DNA of 64,000 nucleotides from positions 32,774-96,773 of the forward strand of contig NZ_QGKM01000030.1 in NCBI RefSeq assembly GCF_003172875.1, in the 5' to 3' direction. This document shows positions 27,394-36,098 of this stretch, piece after piece. The position numbers and the translations under genes were made by a program. Each line of letters starts with the position of its first letter. The stretch's first letter is position 1. Below the pieces are notes generated by a model that was not told the DNA's origin, did no database searches, and worked only from the letters and a program-made list of their open reading frames with translations. Origin of the DNA: Leucothrix pacifica (lineage in GTDB: Bacteria > Pseudomonadota > Gammaproteobacteria > Thiotrichales > Thiotrichaceae).

Positions 27394-29072
27394 ATGCCCG
27401 CCATCGTAGCCGTCGGTTATTCCGGCTGCGAACGATTCTATTAGTGGTGATGCTGTCGGTGCTGGTGTTGCCGATTGCCAGTGTGTTTTTGTTTCGCTTT
27501 TATGAAAATGAGCTGGTCAGGCGCACTGAAGAGCAGTTAATTGCTCAGGCAGCGGTGATGGCTGCGACTTATCGGGAGCTACTGCAGCCAAGTAGCCTAT
27601 CTTCACCCTCTGATGTATCGGATAATAATACGACAAACAACGCCAGTAACCGGATTTTGAATTCTCATTGGGGGCGTACTCAACAATCCTATTACACGCC
27701 CATTACACCTACGCTTGAGTTGGCGGGTTACGACATATTGCCGAGGCGAGAGGAAGTGATTCCGGCGAAACAGGCTATTGCTCAGGATGCCTGGCAGGCA
27801 GGCCACCGCATGCAATCAATTTTACTGGCTAGCCAACGCATTACCTTGGCAGGTATGCGCATACTGGATCAGTATGGCACGGTGATTGCGGGGCGTACTG
27901 AGTTGGGTGGGTCACTCCGGCATGTGCAGGAGGTCAAGCAGGCACTTGCCGGACAATATAGCGCGGTGATTCGTGAACGTATCTCCGATCAACCTCAACC
28001 GCCATTGGCTTCATTGAGTCGGGGCACGGGAATCCGGGTATTTGTGGCGCTGCCGGTGAAGCACGAAGGCAAAGTGATTGGTGTCGTGTATCTGTCGCGT
28101 ACGCCACAAAATATCCTTAAACATATGTACCAGATTCGGGGGAAATTACTGCTGCTTGGGTTGATGTTGGTGTTGGTCACTGGCTTACTGGTATTGTTTA
28201 TTTCCTCTCGCTTGTCCCGTCCGATTCGTGAATTGATTGGGCAAACGCAGTTATTAACCAAGGGCGAGCAAACCACCATCACCGCAATCAATCAGCCTGG
28301 TACTTATGAGCTGGCGCAGCTGTCACAAAGCTTTGCGGAAATGTCCGAAGCACTGCACGAGCGATCCACTTATATTGACCGCTTTGCTTCTCACGTATCG
28401 CATGAATTTAAAACGCCATTAACCTCAATGCAGGGTGCACTGGAATTACTTCAGGAGCATGCGGACGATATGCCTGCTGAGCAGCGGCAGCGCTTTTTGG
28501 ATAATTTATATGAGGATACGCAACGCCTGCGCCGTCTGGTTAATCGCTTATTAGAACAGGCTCGAGCAGATGCCTTACAGCCGTCTAATGAGCGGACTGA
28601 TTTGTATCCCATATTGGCACAGCAGAAGAGTAACTTTGCAGATCGTGGACTGCTGATTCACTATTCTGGCACTGGCACTGGCACTGGCACTGGCACTGGC
28701 ACTGGCACTGGGGAGAATTCCGCTCCAGTTTTACGGTTGAATATCGCCCCTGTAGCGCTGGAAACCGTGTTAAATAACTTATTCGAAAATAGCCTGCAAC
28801 ATGGTGCTGACAGAATTATGATTGATGTTGAGAAGGAGAACTCTCAATGCCAAATAATAGTGCAAGACAATGGCTCGGGAATATCCAAAGCCAATCGGGA
28901 AAACATCTTCACACCATTCTTTACCACACAGCGCGATAAAGGTGGGACAGGCTTGGGGCTAGGCATTGTTCAATCCTTGCTACAAACCTGGAATGGCTCG
29001 ATTGAGTTATTGCCGAGTGAGCAGGGCGCTTGTTTTAGAATTACACTCGCCACTCGTATCGGTGTACTGTAA
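27384..29072 (+). CDS. Sensor histidine kinase (CreC-like) with internal Gly-Thr repeat
   Basis: A 562-residue inner-membrane kinase. One membrane segment lies near residues 14-35, a periplasmic sensor region of about 210 residues follows, then a second segment (LLLLGLMLVLVTGLLVLF) and a HAMP domain. HisKA has the phospho-accepting His340 in HVSHEFKTPLTS. The HATPase domain has NLFENSLQHG (N box), DNGSGI (G1) and GGTGLGLGIV (G2). Between HisKA and HATPase a (GT)n run is coded by a hexanucleotide repeat. It pairs with the response regulator upstream; the M23 peptidase is in the same operon. Signal unknown. Confidence 0.88.
   Translation: MRINARHRSRRLFRLRTILLVVMLSVLVLPIASVFLFRFYENELVRRTEEQLIAQAAVMAATYRELLQPSSLSSPSDVSDNNTTNNASNRILNSHWGRTQQSYYTPITPTLELAGYDILPRREEVIPAKQAIAQDAWQAGHRMQSILLASQRITLAGMRILDQYGTVIAGRTELGGSLRHVQEVKQALAGQYSAVIRERISDQPQPPLASLSRGTGIRVFVALPVKHEGKVIGVVYLSRTPQNILKHMYQIRGKLLLLGLMLVLVTGLLVLFISSRLSRPIRELIGQTQLLTKGEQTTITAINQPGTYELAQLSQSFAEMSEALHERSTYIDRFASHVSHEFKTPLTSMQGALELLQEHADDMPAEQRQRFLDNLYEDTQRLRRLVNRLLEQARADALQPSNERTDLYPILAQQKSNFADRGLLIHYSGTGTGTGTGTGTGTGENSAPVLRLNIAPVALETVLNNLFENSLQHGADRIMIDVEKENSQCQIIVQDNGSGISKANRENIFTPFFTTQRDKGGTGLGLGIVQSLLQTWNGSIELLPSEQGACFRITLATRIGVL
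28666..28711 (+). repeat. In-frame hexanucleotide repeat (CTGGCA)7 in the kinase gene
   Basis: Seven full copies of CTGGCA plus a partial copy encode alternating Gly-Thr between the dimerisation and ATP-binding domains. Each gain or loss of a unit by slippage would change the linker by two residues without breaking the frame. Confidence 0.9.
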
Positions 29073-29090
29073 ATCAGTAAGCTTACTGAT
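29073..29090. terminator. 18-bp perfect palindrome between convergent genes
   Basis: ATCAGTAAGCTTACTGAT is a perfect palindrome between the 3' ends of the kinase gene and the HemF-like gene, which are only 10 bases apart, and it contains the stop codon of the latter. It probably acts as a shared terminator element, though no loop or T tract is evident. Confidence 0.4.
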
Positions 29091-30132
29091 GATTCGCCAC
29101 CGTAGGCGGAACTGTATTAGCACTCGCCTGCAAATCCAACGCCTCCGGATGTTTCTGATAATGCTGACGAATCTCAATCGCGAGCGACTGCTTCACCGTA
29201 GTATCAATCTTACTACCACCTAACTCACCCTGAGCATCTGGCGTATAGGCAATCAAGCGTTTCAATAACTCATCTTGTGGTTCAGTCATATTAGGTAGCC
29301 ATGACTCCAGCAATGCCTTATCAACCTGTGCAGGCAGCGATCCCAATATACCAATATCATTTTGATCATGAATTAGCAGGCCGGAGGTGGTCCCTCTGTC
29401 TAGTGTCAGCACCTGCAGGAAATAAAGCGTGTGGTAGGCCAGTTGCTGTTTGAAATCATCCTGCTTGGGCATCGGATTATTATCAATCGCCTGACTCAGA
29501 ATATCCGCGTAGGTATCGATAATCCGACTAATCACCCGCTCGGCTAACTGGATGTCAGCACTGGCATCAGCCGTGTGATAGTTCTCAAGATAAAAATGGC
29601 AGACGCCGCGATGACGATCGAGGGCAGGGATAAAGAAATAACGATTTCCCTGTGCTTCGGCTTCAGCAAATTGCTCAGGCGCGGCTTCTTCCAAACAGCG
29701 GCGGAATTGCGCGGTTGCATCCGGACTTTCAATGGCAGGGTTTAAGTCCGCCATAATGCGCCAGTAACCTTGACCGTTCTTCAACTCCGTCCAACTGACG
29801 TGTAAATGTACTGAGGGAGCAAGCGGATTGCGCGGGTGAATGATGCTGGACAATGCCGTGGCAGAGCCCAGTGATTTCATATCATCGTCTTCGTATTGCA
29901 CTTGCGATACATTGACAGAGCCGCGATTAAATACCGCCTCATCATTTGCAACGTAGCGTACACCACCACCGTGTCGGCCTTCTGCACGAAACCACTCGAC
30001 CGGTTCAAATGCGCTGTTAGTTCCAGCGGCCTGACTGATCAACTCCATGCGTTTCACTAGCTGCTGCTGTAAGGCATTCACTAACTCATAGGCACGCTGA
30101 GCCGATGGCGATTGTGCTTCAATCCGTTGCAT
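29083..30132 (-). CDS. HemF-like (aerobic coproporphyrinogen III oxidase) protein, divergent
   Basis: A 349-residue protein whose N-terminal two-thirds follow the oxygen-dependent coproporphyrinogen oxidase pattern: WFRAEGRHGGGVRYV, then NVSQVQYED, LSSIIHPRNPLAPSVHLHVSW and GYWRIMADLNPAI. Standard HemF converts coproporphyrinogen III to protoporphyrinogen IX with oxygen in the cytoplasm. Here the usual GGG-DLTP segment is changed to MADLNP and the C-terminal half differs from HemF of E. coli. It may be a divergent HemF or a paralogue with another job. It is leftward, 25 bases downstream of an FKBP gene, so possibly co-transcribed. Confidence 0.65.
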   Translation of the reverse strand: MQRIEAQSPSAQRAYELVNALQQQLVKRMELISQAAGTNSAFEPVEWFRAEGRHGGGVRYVANDEAVFNRGSVNVSQVQYEDDDMKSLGSATALSSIIHPRNPLAPSVHLHVSWTELKNGQGYWRIMADLNPAIESPDATAQFRRCLEEAAPEQFAEAEAQGNRYFFIPALDRHRGVCHFYLENYHTADASADIQLAERVISRIIDTYADILSQAIDNNPMPKQDDFKQQLAYHTLYFLQVLTLDRGTTSGLLIHDQNDIGILGSLPAQVDKALLESWLPNMTEPQDELLKRLIAYTPDAQGELGGSKIDTTVKQSLAIEIRQHYQKHPEALDLQASANTVPPTVANHQ

Positions 30133-30157
30133 CAGATTCCCTCTTTAAATAAACGAA

Positions 30158-30895
30158 TTACTTAACTTGTTCTACTTCAGTTGTTGCTTCTGCTTCTGCT
30201 TCTGCATCAGCAGCAGGCTTTACGATTTCGAGAAGCTCAACTTCAAAAATCAATGTCTCGCTTGGACCAATACTCGCACCAGCACCACGTGTGCCATAAG
30301 CCAACTCAGAAGGAATAACGAAGCGGTACTTACTGCCCACATTCATTAACTGAACCCCTTCAGTCCATCCCGGAATAACCTGATTCAAACCAAACTCAGC
30401 AGGCTGGCCACGCTCGTAAGAGCTATCAAAGGTGGTTCCGTCCAATAGCGTGCCTTTATAGTGTACTTTGACGATATCAGTCGCTTTTGGCTTATCACCT
30501 TCAGCAGCAGTCATTACTTCATACTGAAGACCGCTTTCCGTCACACTCACACCTTCGCGTGCTTTGTTTTCTTCTAAATAGGCTTTACCAGCCTTGATTG
30601 CATCTTCTGCAGCTGCGGCCATTGCGCGGTCTTCACTCGCCTGCATCTCCGCATGCGCTTCATCCATTGTCAGAACCGTCGGCTCACCTTTGTGCTGTGA
30701 ACGGATACCTTCCAACATAATGTAGTAGTTGATATCTTCGGTGTATTCTTTAAGAATTCTGTCCCCAATCAACATGCCCAAGCTGTAGCTCAGACGCTCG
30801 TCCTGAGTCATTTGCTTAGTGCCTGCTGTCTCTGCCATTACACTTCCGGTCATTATTACCGAAGCTACACACGCAGCGATCAGTGTCTTTTTCAT
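30158..30895 (-). CDS. FKBP-type peptidyl-prolyl isomerase (FkpA/Mip-like), periplasmic
   Basis: A 245-residue exported prolyl isomerase. A signal peptide (ending VMAETAG) precedes an FKBP_N dimerisation region (QDERLSYSLGMLIGDRI, then a long Ala/Glu helix) and the FKBP domain (VKVHYKGTLLDGTTFDSSYERG, VIPGWTEGVQLM, YRFVIPSELAYG). It helps fold outer-membrane and periplasmic proteins. The C-terminal ~20 residues are an Ala/Glu-rich low-complexity tail (AEAEAEATTEVEQ), unusual for the family. Leftward, with its own promoter probably in the 130-base gap before rimO's 3' end. Confidence 0.88.
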   Translation of the reverse strand: MKKTLIAACVASVIMTGSVMAETAGTKQMTQDERLSYSLGMLIGDRILKEYTEDINYYIMLEGIRSQHKGEPTVLTMDEAHAEMQASEDRAMAAAAEDAIKAGKAYLEENKAREGVSVTESGLQYEVMTAAEGDKPKATDIVKVHYKGTLLDGTTFDSSYERGQPAEFGLNQVIPGWTEGVQLMNVGSKYRFVIPSELAYGTRGAGASIGPSETLIFEVELLEIVKPAADAEAEAEATTEVEQVK

Positions 30896-31026
30896 ATTGT
30901 TTTCCTGTAAATAATGGTGTTCTGTTCACTACTGTGTGCCGTTGCATCAGCCACAATAATCGTTAGTTTGACAATAAAATGTCGTTTAAACCACACCCTC
31001 ACTGGTCAGAGTGTAGTCCAAATGAA

Positions 31027-32367
31027 TCAGGATGGCTCAACCAATTTGCCCCACAGGTCATGTTCATCCGCATGTGTAATATCGACTTCAACAAACTGGC
31101 CAGGTTCCAACATTTCGCCTTCCAGATAAACCACACCATCAATTTCCGGTGCATCCATCTTACTGCGGGCAATCGTCAGATCCTCTGCCACATCGTCGGT
31201 CAATACCGTCATGCGCTGGCCGATACGTGATGAAAGGATCTCAGCACTAATATCCGCCTGTACTTCCATAAAGCGTTCCAGACGATCCTGTTTTTCATCT
31301 TCAGGAACATGGTTTGGCAAGTCATTCGCTGTCGCCCCCTCAACCGGAGAATAAGTAAAACAGCCAACGCGGCTCAGCTTCGCTTCCTGAATGAAATCAA
31401 GCAGCGTCTGGAAGTCCTCTTCGGTTTCACCAGGGAAGCCCGTAATAAAGGTACTACGTATGGTGATGTCCGGGCAGATGTCTCGCCAGATCTTGATGCG
31501 ATCCAAAACCTTCTCAGCATGTGCCGGACGACGCATATCCTTTAAAATGCGGTGGCTGGCATGCTGGAAAGGAATATCCAGATACGGCAAAATCTTGCCT
31601 TCAGCCATGAGTGGAATCAACTTATCCACGTGCGGGTAAGGGTATACATAATGCAGACGCACCCAAATACCCAACTCGCCGAGTGCTTCAGATAACTGCT
31701 GAATATGCGATTTAATCGGGCGGCCATTCCAGAAGCCGGTTTGATATTTCACGTCCAAGCCATAAGCACTAGTGTCCTGAGACACTACCAATAACTCTTT
31801 AACACCAGACTTTGCCAGATTTTCCGCTTCCTGCATTACTTCGCCAATCGAACGAGTCACCAGATCACCCCGCATCGACGGGATAATGCAGAAAGAACAG
31901 CGGTGGTTGCAGCCTTCAGAGATTTTCAGATAGGCGTAGTGCTTAGGCGTTAATTTAATGCCCTGAGGTGGTACCAAATCAATAAAAGGGTCATGCGGTG
32001 GCTTGACCACATCATGAACCGCAGTCATCACCTCTTCATAAGCATGAGGGCCGCTGACCGCTAATACATCTGGATGTGCTTCCAGAACCTTTTCAGAATC
32101 AGCCCCTAAACAACCCGTTACGATTACCTTGCCGTTTTCCTGAAGGGCTTCACCAATGGCATCCAGTGACTCTTCAACCGCAGAGTCAATAAAACCGCAA
32201 GTGTTCACAACCACAACATCTGCCCCTTCATAATCCGGGCTTATCTGGTAGCCCTCGGTGCGGAGTTGCGTAATGATGCGCTCGGAATCAACCAAAGCCT
32301 TGGGGCAACCCAAGCTAATCATTCCTACACGGCCTGCATCGGCTTGATTGGGTGACATTTGACTCAT
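31027..32367 (-). CDS. rimO: Ribosomal protein S12 methylthiotransferase
   Basis: A 446-residue radical-SAM enzyme that adds a methylthio group to an aspartate of ribosomal protein S12. The UPF0004 domain starts [16 protein letters not shown], with further cysteines in VVVNTCGF and IVTGCLG. The radical SAM cluster motif C-x3-C-x2-C is in [22 protein letters not shown] domain ends the protein ([24 protein letters not shown]), which is typical of RimO rather than MiaB. It is leftward, and its 5' side faces the large DnaA-box-rich gap. Confidence 0.95.
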   Translation of the reverse strand: MSQMSPNQADAGRVGMISLGCPKALVDSERIITQLRTEGYQISPDYEGADVVVVNTCGFIDSAVEESLDAIGEALQENGKVIVTGCLGADSEKVLEAHPDVLAVSGPHAYEEVMTAVHDVVKPPHDPFIDLVPPQGIKLTPKHYAYLKISEGCNHRCSFCIIPSMRGDLVTRSIGEVMQEAENLAKSGVKELLVVSQDTSAYGLDVKYQTGFWNGRPIKSHIQQLSEALGELGIWVRLHYVYPYPHVDKLIPLMAEGKILPYLDIPFQHASHRILKDMRRPAHAEKVLDRIKIWRDICPDITIRSTFITGFPGETEEDFQTLLDFIQEAKLSRVGCFTYSPVEGATANDLPNHVPEDEKQDRLERFMEVQADISAEILSSRIGQRMTVLTDDVAEDLTIARSKMDAPEIDGVVYLEGEMLEPGQFVEVDITHADEHDLWGKLVEPS

Positions 32368-33360
32368 TAGTATTCTGGCTCTGAAAAAATCAGGTCATTG
32401 TACACCAATTGGGTTGATGCGTTCATTTAGAATAAGTGTTAATGTGCATTGCGCAACAAATAGCGAACACAATATGTTGTGCTCATCAGAAGCCCCAAGC
32501 CATATTGACTTATTCACAATATTACGAAGTTCGTAATATTTTGTTCATATAGCAGATATTAACCATAATACGCTACTGAAAATACGTCTAAGTTATTGAT
32601 ATTTATTTGAATAATGGTTTTCGGGGAAAGTTTCCCCCTTTTGCATACAGCCCCATAAATAAAGGCTTTGAGGGGCTTATGAGCTTTTAGTCCACAAAGT
32701 TATCCACAGGTATTGTGGACAACTGTGAGTAAATTTTTAATATTTTACAAAGCAATAAGTTAGCATTCAAATGGCTTCTTTTTACTTATTTGTGACCGTG
32801 TAAACTAGAGATAACTTTGAGCCTGCTACCGTTCGGCTCATGGTCGTCTTAAAGCTTAATTTTTGCTTAATTTTAGCTGAACTATTTTTTTGAAAAAGTG
32901 AATCATTGAAATTATGCATCCACTTATACACATATACCGCTTGTCAGAGTGCAAATGGCATGATAGCCCATTTTTCGCTTAATATGCGTTAGTATTTAAA
33001 TTTATATCATTGATATATATAGGTTTATTGGGGTGGTTTGAAAATTAAGCAATTTGATGATTGGTAGTATAAATCAGCTATTAGTACAGACGGTAGTACA
33101 CTGTCAACAGAGTTATCCACAGGCTGTGACAGATTGTGTGAAAAAAAAATTGTCAAGTTTGTTCAGTTTGAAAAAATAGAGATAGAGACTTGATATGCGC
33201 AGATAATTCTGAATTCGCCTTCTTAGGGTGGTTTATTTTTAAGCGTAATAACATTAAAACTTAAATGATTCAGAGTTGCGTGCTGTTTTACTGCTAAATT
33301 GAGTCTGGTTTACAATTCCTTCTATTCCACAGTAGGCACCATTTTCGGAGAGTCAGTACC
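32368..33360. other. Gene-free AT-rich region with DnaA boxes (candidate origin or DnaA-binding region)
   Basis: About 990 bases without a convincing gene. Boxes fitting TTATNCACA are TTATTCACA (32510), TTATCCACA (32700), TTATACACA (32924) and TTATCCACA (33113). TGTGGACAA at 32714 is a one-mismatch box facing the 32700 box, giving an inverted pair. A very AT-rich stretch lies around 32990-33030 and could be an unwinding element. I saw no GATC cluster. The flanking genes diverge (rimO left, prk right). Neither dnaA/dnaN nor mnmG is adjacent, so a true oriC is not proven; a DnaA-titration or regulatory site is the alternative. Confidence 0.5.
32518..32540. promoter_or_regulatory. 23-bp perfect inverted repeat (candidate operator)
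   Basis: AATATTACGAA and TTCGTAATATT are perfect 11-base arms around a single G. The site lies upstream of rimO and overlaps the edge of a DnaA box. Its size and symmetry fit a dimeric repressor site such as a TetR or MarR operator; the regulator is unknown. Confidence 0.45.
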
Positions 33361-34251
33361 ATGTCAGTCAAACATCCAATTGTTGTTGTAACAGGATCGT
33401 CAGGTGCGGGTACGACTTATGTCCGTGATGCCTTTGTGAATATCTTTCGCAGAGAGTCGATGAATCCTGTCATCATCGAAGGTGACAGCTTTCATAGCGT
33501 GACACGAGATGAGTTTAAACAAGCCGCAGCCTCTGCCGGTGATCACTATAGTCACTTCGGTCCTGAGGCCAATGACTTCAAAGCCTTGCAGCAAACCTTT
33601 GAGGAATATGGAGAATACGGAACCACACGTCGCCGCTATTATCTCCATAATGAGACTCATGTAAATCGCCATAGCCAGCGCCTGAATGTACCGTTGAAAC
33701 TCGGCGGTTTTACACCGTGGGAAGATATCGAAAAAGGGACGGACCTGATGCTGTACGAAGGTTTGCACGGCTTGGTGACTGACCCGGAGCAGGATATCGA
33801 TCTGCGGCCTTTTGTAGACTTGGCGATTGGTGTAGTGCCAAGTATCAATCTGGAGTGGATTCAGAAGATTCACCGCGACCATGCCAAACGCGGTTATAAC
33901 GAACAACAGGTTGTGGATACCATTTTGCGCCGCATGCCGGATTATGTGAATTACATCACTCCGCAATTCGGGGATACCGATATCAACTTCCAGCGCGTGC
34001 CGATGGTGGATACCTCCAACCCATTTATTGCACGTGATATTCCTTCGCTTGATGAAAGTAAGGTAGTGATTCGTTTTAAACGGCCAGCCAAACACAATAT
34101 CGACTTTCCGTTTTTACTGAGAATGATCGAGCACTCGTTTATGTCGCGTCGTAATACCATTGTGGTGCCGGGTAATAAAATGTCACTGGCGATGGAAACG
34201 ATTTTAACGCCGATTCTGGAGAATCTGTTGGAGCAAAGTAAACTGGCATAA
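33361..34251 (+). CDS. prk: Phosphoribulokinase (proteobacterial type)
   Basis: A 296-residue kinase that makes ribulose-1,5-bisphosphate from ribulose-5-phosphate and ATP, the step before Rubisco in the Calvin cycle. The P-loop GSSGAGTT is at residues 12-19; IIEGDSFHS carries the catalytic Asp region, and YEGLHGL, DHAKRGYN and RRMPDYVNYI are typical of the short, octameric proteobacterial class (not the plant/cyanobacterial class). CGGAG precedes the ATG. No Rubisco genes are in the window; the gene implies carbon fixation by the organism. Confidence 0.93.
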   Translation: MSVKHPIVVVTGSSGAGTTYVRDAFVNIFRRESMNPVIIEGDSFHSVTRDEFKQAAASAGDHYSHFGPEANDFKALQQTFEEYGEYGTTRRRYYLHNETHVNRHSQRLNVPLKLGGFTPWEDIEKGTDLMLYEGLHGLVTDPEQDIDLRPFVDLAIGVVPSINLEWIQKIHRDHAKRGYNEQQVVDTILRRMPDYVNYITPQFGDTDINFQRVPMVDTSNPFIARDIPSLDESKVVIRFKRPAKHNIDFPFLLRMIEHSFMSRRNTIVVPGNKMSLAMETILTPILENLLEQSKLA

Positions 34252-34392
34252 CGGTATGGGATGAAGCGTTAAAATAAGGAGCGATTGTGCACTCTGTTTT
34301 ACAATCATTTACATAGCATACGCTGGCTTTGAACCAAGGATTTATTCATGATTTACACTTTCTAAATCCCCTTATTAAGTATTAAAAAAGTC

Positions 34393-34929
34393 ATGAATAA
34401 TAAACTCTCAATACAAACCATTCTGTTGCATTGGTTAACCGCTGTTCCTTTTCTGGCAGCACTCGGCATCGGTCTTTACATGGAAGATCTGCCTAACGGT
34501 CCGGACAAATTCGAGCTCATGGCAAACCATAAATCGATCGGGCTTATGGTTCTGTTGATTGCCGCTATCCGCGTGTTATGGCGTGTTAAAGAAGGTCATA
34601 TCTCCAGTATTTCTAAAGCGCCTTTTTGGCAGGAAACCATGGCTAAGGTCGTACATTATGTGTTGTTGATAGCCACGATTTTGATGCCAGTCTCTGGGAT
34701 CATGATGTCAGTCGGTGGTGGCAGAGCACTGGAGTTCTTTGGAATACAGCTCATCGCAGCCGGAGATAAGATAGAGTGGTTGAGTGAGATTGGTCATACC
34801 TTCCACGGCCTTGCACCCAAGGTGATCATGCTGGCTTTATTCCTGCATATTGTGGGTGCGTTGAAGCATCAGTTTGTGGAGAAAGATGGCACGATTAGTC
34901 GTATGTTGGGTAAGGGGAATAAGGCTTAA
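34393..34929 (+). CDS. Cytochrome b561 family protein
   Basis: A 178-residue inner-membrane protein with four hydrophobic segments. Candidate haem ligands are His in LLHWLTAVP, ANHKSIG, VVHYVLL and LFLHIVGALKHQF, the spacing of bacterial b561 (CybB) proteins. These pass electrons from quinol, for example to superoxide or a periplasmic acceptor. It is a single gene 140 bases after prk. Confidence 0.85.
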   Translation: MNNKLSIQTILLHWLTAVPFLAALGIGLYMEDLPNGPDKFELMANHKSIGLMVLLIAAIRVLWRVKEGHISSISKAPFWQETMAKVVHYVLLIATILMPVSGIMMSVGGGRALEFFGIQLIAAGDKIEWLSEIGHTFHGLAPKVIMLALFLHIVGALKHQFVEKDGTISRMLGKGNKA

Positions 34930-34933
34930 ATAA

Positions 34934-34955
34934 CCCTTCATCCAAGGGTGAAGGG
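34934..34955 (+). terminator. Hairpin after the cytochrome b561 gene
   Basis: CCCTTCA/TGAAGGG form a 7-bp stem across an 8-base loop just after the b561 stop. A second stem, GATGGGTA (34972-34979) with TACCCATC (34988-34995), overlaps the end of the convergent reductase gene. The two probably separate the convergent transcripts. Confidence 0.45.
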
Positions 34956-34986
34956 CTAAGTCAGTTATTTTGATGGGTAGGAATGA

Positions 34987-36000
34987 TTACCCATCATTGC
35001 TGTACTCAAAAGCATCCGCAAACAACTGCATCTGCGGCAACCCCTGTGCTCTAAACCGCTGCGTGGCCGCCACAATCATCTGCGGTGGGCCCGCCATATA
35101 CACATCAAAGCCGGATAAATCAGGATAGTCCTTGGCAACCACCTCATGTACATAACCTTGCTGACCTTGCCAGTCATCCTCTTCAGCTGCTTGCGACAGC
35201 ACTGGCGTGTAGTCAAACCGTTCGCCTTGCGCCCACCGCTGCGCCAGCGCATGCAGATACAAATCTACCTTGGCCCGCGCACCCCAGTACAAATGAATCG
35301 GGCGGGTATCTTCTTCAGCCTGCAACTGTTCGATCATACTTTTAATCGGCGCAAATCCGGTGCCCCCAGCAATCATAATAATCGGGCGGTTGGATTCTTC
35401 GCGCACATAAAAATCCCCCAGCGGCGCTTCCAGACGCACCAGTGTTTTTAGTTGAAATATATCAAACACCATTTGTGTAAACTCGCCACCGGGCACTAAG
35501 CGAATGTGCAGTTCCAGAAATTCATCATTCACCGGCGCATTGGCAATGGAAAAGGCGCGACGTTTGCGATTGCGTAATAAGAAGTCCAGATATTGGCCGG
35601 CACGAAACATCAGCCGTTCGCTGGCAGGCAGGGCGAGGCGCAGTTCCATGACATCCGGCGCTAATTTTTTAACGGAGATCACCTGAGCGGGTAAGGTTTT
35701 CACGCGGATCTCATCACGACTGCGAATTTCCCGCACGTCGATGGTTAAATCAGAGCGAGCCTTGGCTACACAAAACAGTGCCTGACCGCTGGCATGGTCA
35801 CTTTCCATGAGCCCCATTGGTAGCCCTTCAGGGTAGTCGATGTCGCCACTAATCACCTTGCCAAAGCAAGTACCACAGGAGCCGCCGCGACAACCATAGG
35901 GGAACATAATGCCGTGTTTTAGCGCGCCGTCTAATACGTATTCGTCTTCAGCCAGTTCAAACTGATGACCGCTGGGCTGAATCGTAATTTGATACGACAT
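34987..36000 (-). CDS. 2Fe-2S ferredoxin/FAD/NAD(P)H reductase (CDP-6-deoxy-glucoseen reductase-like)
   Basis: A 337-residue electron-transfer flavoprotein. The N-terminal plant-type ferredoxin domain has C-x4-C-x2-C in YGCRGGSCGTCFG and the fourth cysteine in ALFCVAKA. The FAD domain carries RAFSIANAP, and the NAD(P)H domain MIAGGTGFAPIKSM and DVYMAGPPQM. The layout is that of AscD/E3-like and oxygenase reductase components. No partner oxygenase or dehydratase is adjacent, so the acceptor is unknown. A single leftward gene. Confidence 0.85.
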   Translation of the reverse strand: MSYQITIQPSGHQFELAEDEYVLDGALKHGIMFPYGCRGGSCGTCFGKVISGDIDYPEGLPMGLMESDHASGQALFCVAKARSDLTIDVREIRSRDEIRVKTLPAQVISVKKLAPDVMELRLALPASERLMFRAGQYLDFLLRNRKRRAFSIANAPVNDEFLELHIRLVPGGEFTQMVFDIFQLKTLVRLEAPLGDFYVREESNRPIIMIAGGTGFAPIKSMIEQLQAEEDTRPIHLYWGARAKVDLYLHALAQRWAQGERFDYTPVLSQAAEEDDWQGQQGYVHEVVAKDYPDLSGFDVYMAGPPQMIVAATQRFRAQGLPQMQLFADAFEYSNDG

Positions 36001-36098
36001 TACTAATACCTATCATTCATGGAATTATTTGAAATTAGCCCAATCTTAACGAATAGATCGGTTAAAATCTGCAAAACCATCATATCAAGGAGCGTTTG

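Noticed and set aside
28666..28711. Tandem repeat considered as a CRISPR-like array
   Set aside because: Units are 6 bases with no spacers and are translated in frame inside a kinase gene.
33400..34095. A 231-codon open frame antisense to prk
   Set aside because: It mirrors a strongly conserved gene, has no ribosome-binding site and no recognisable family; a shadow of codon bias.
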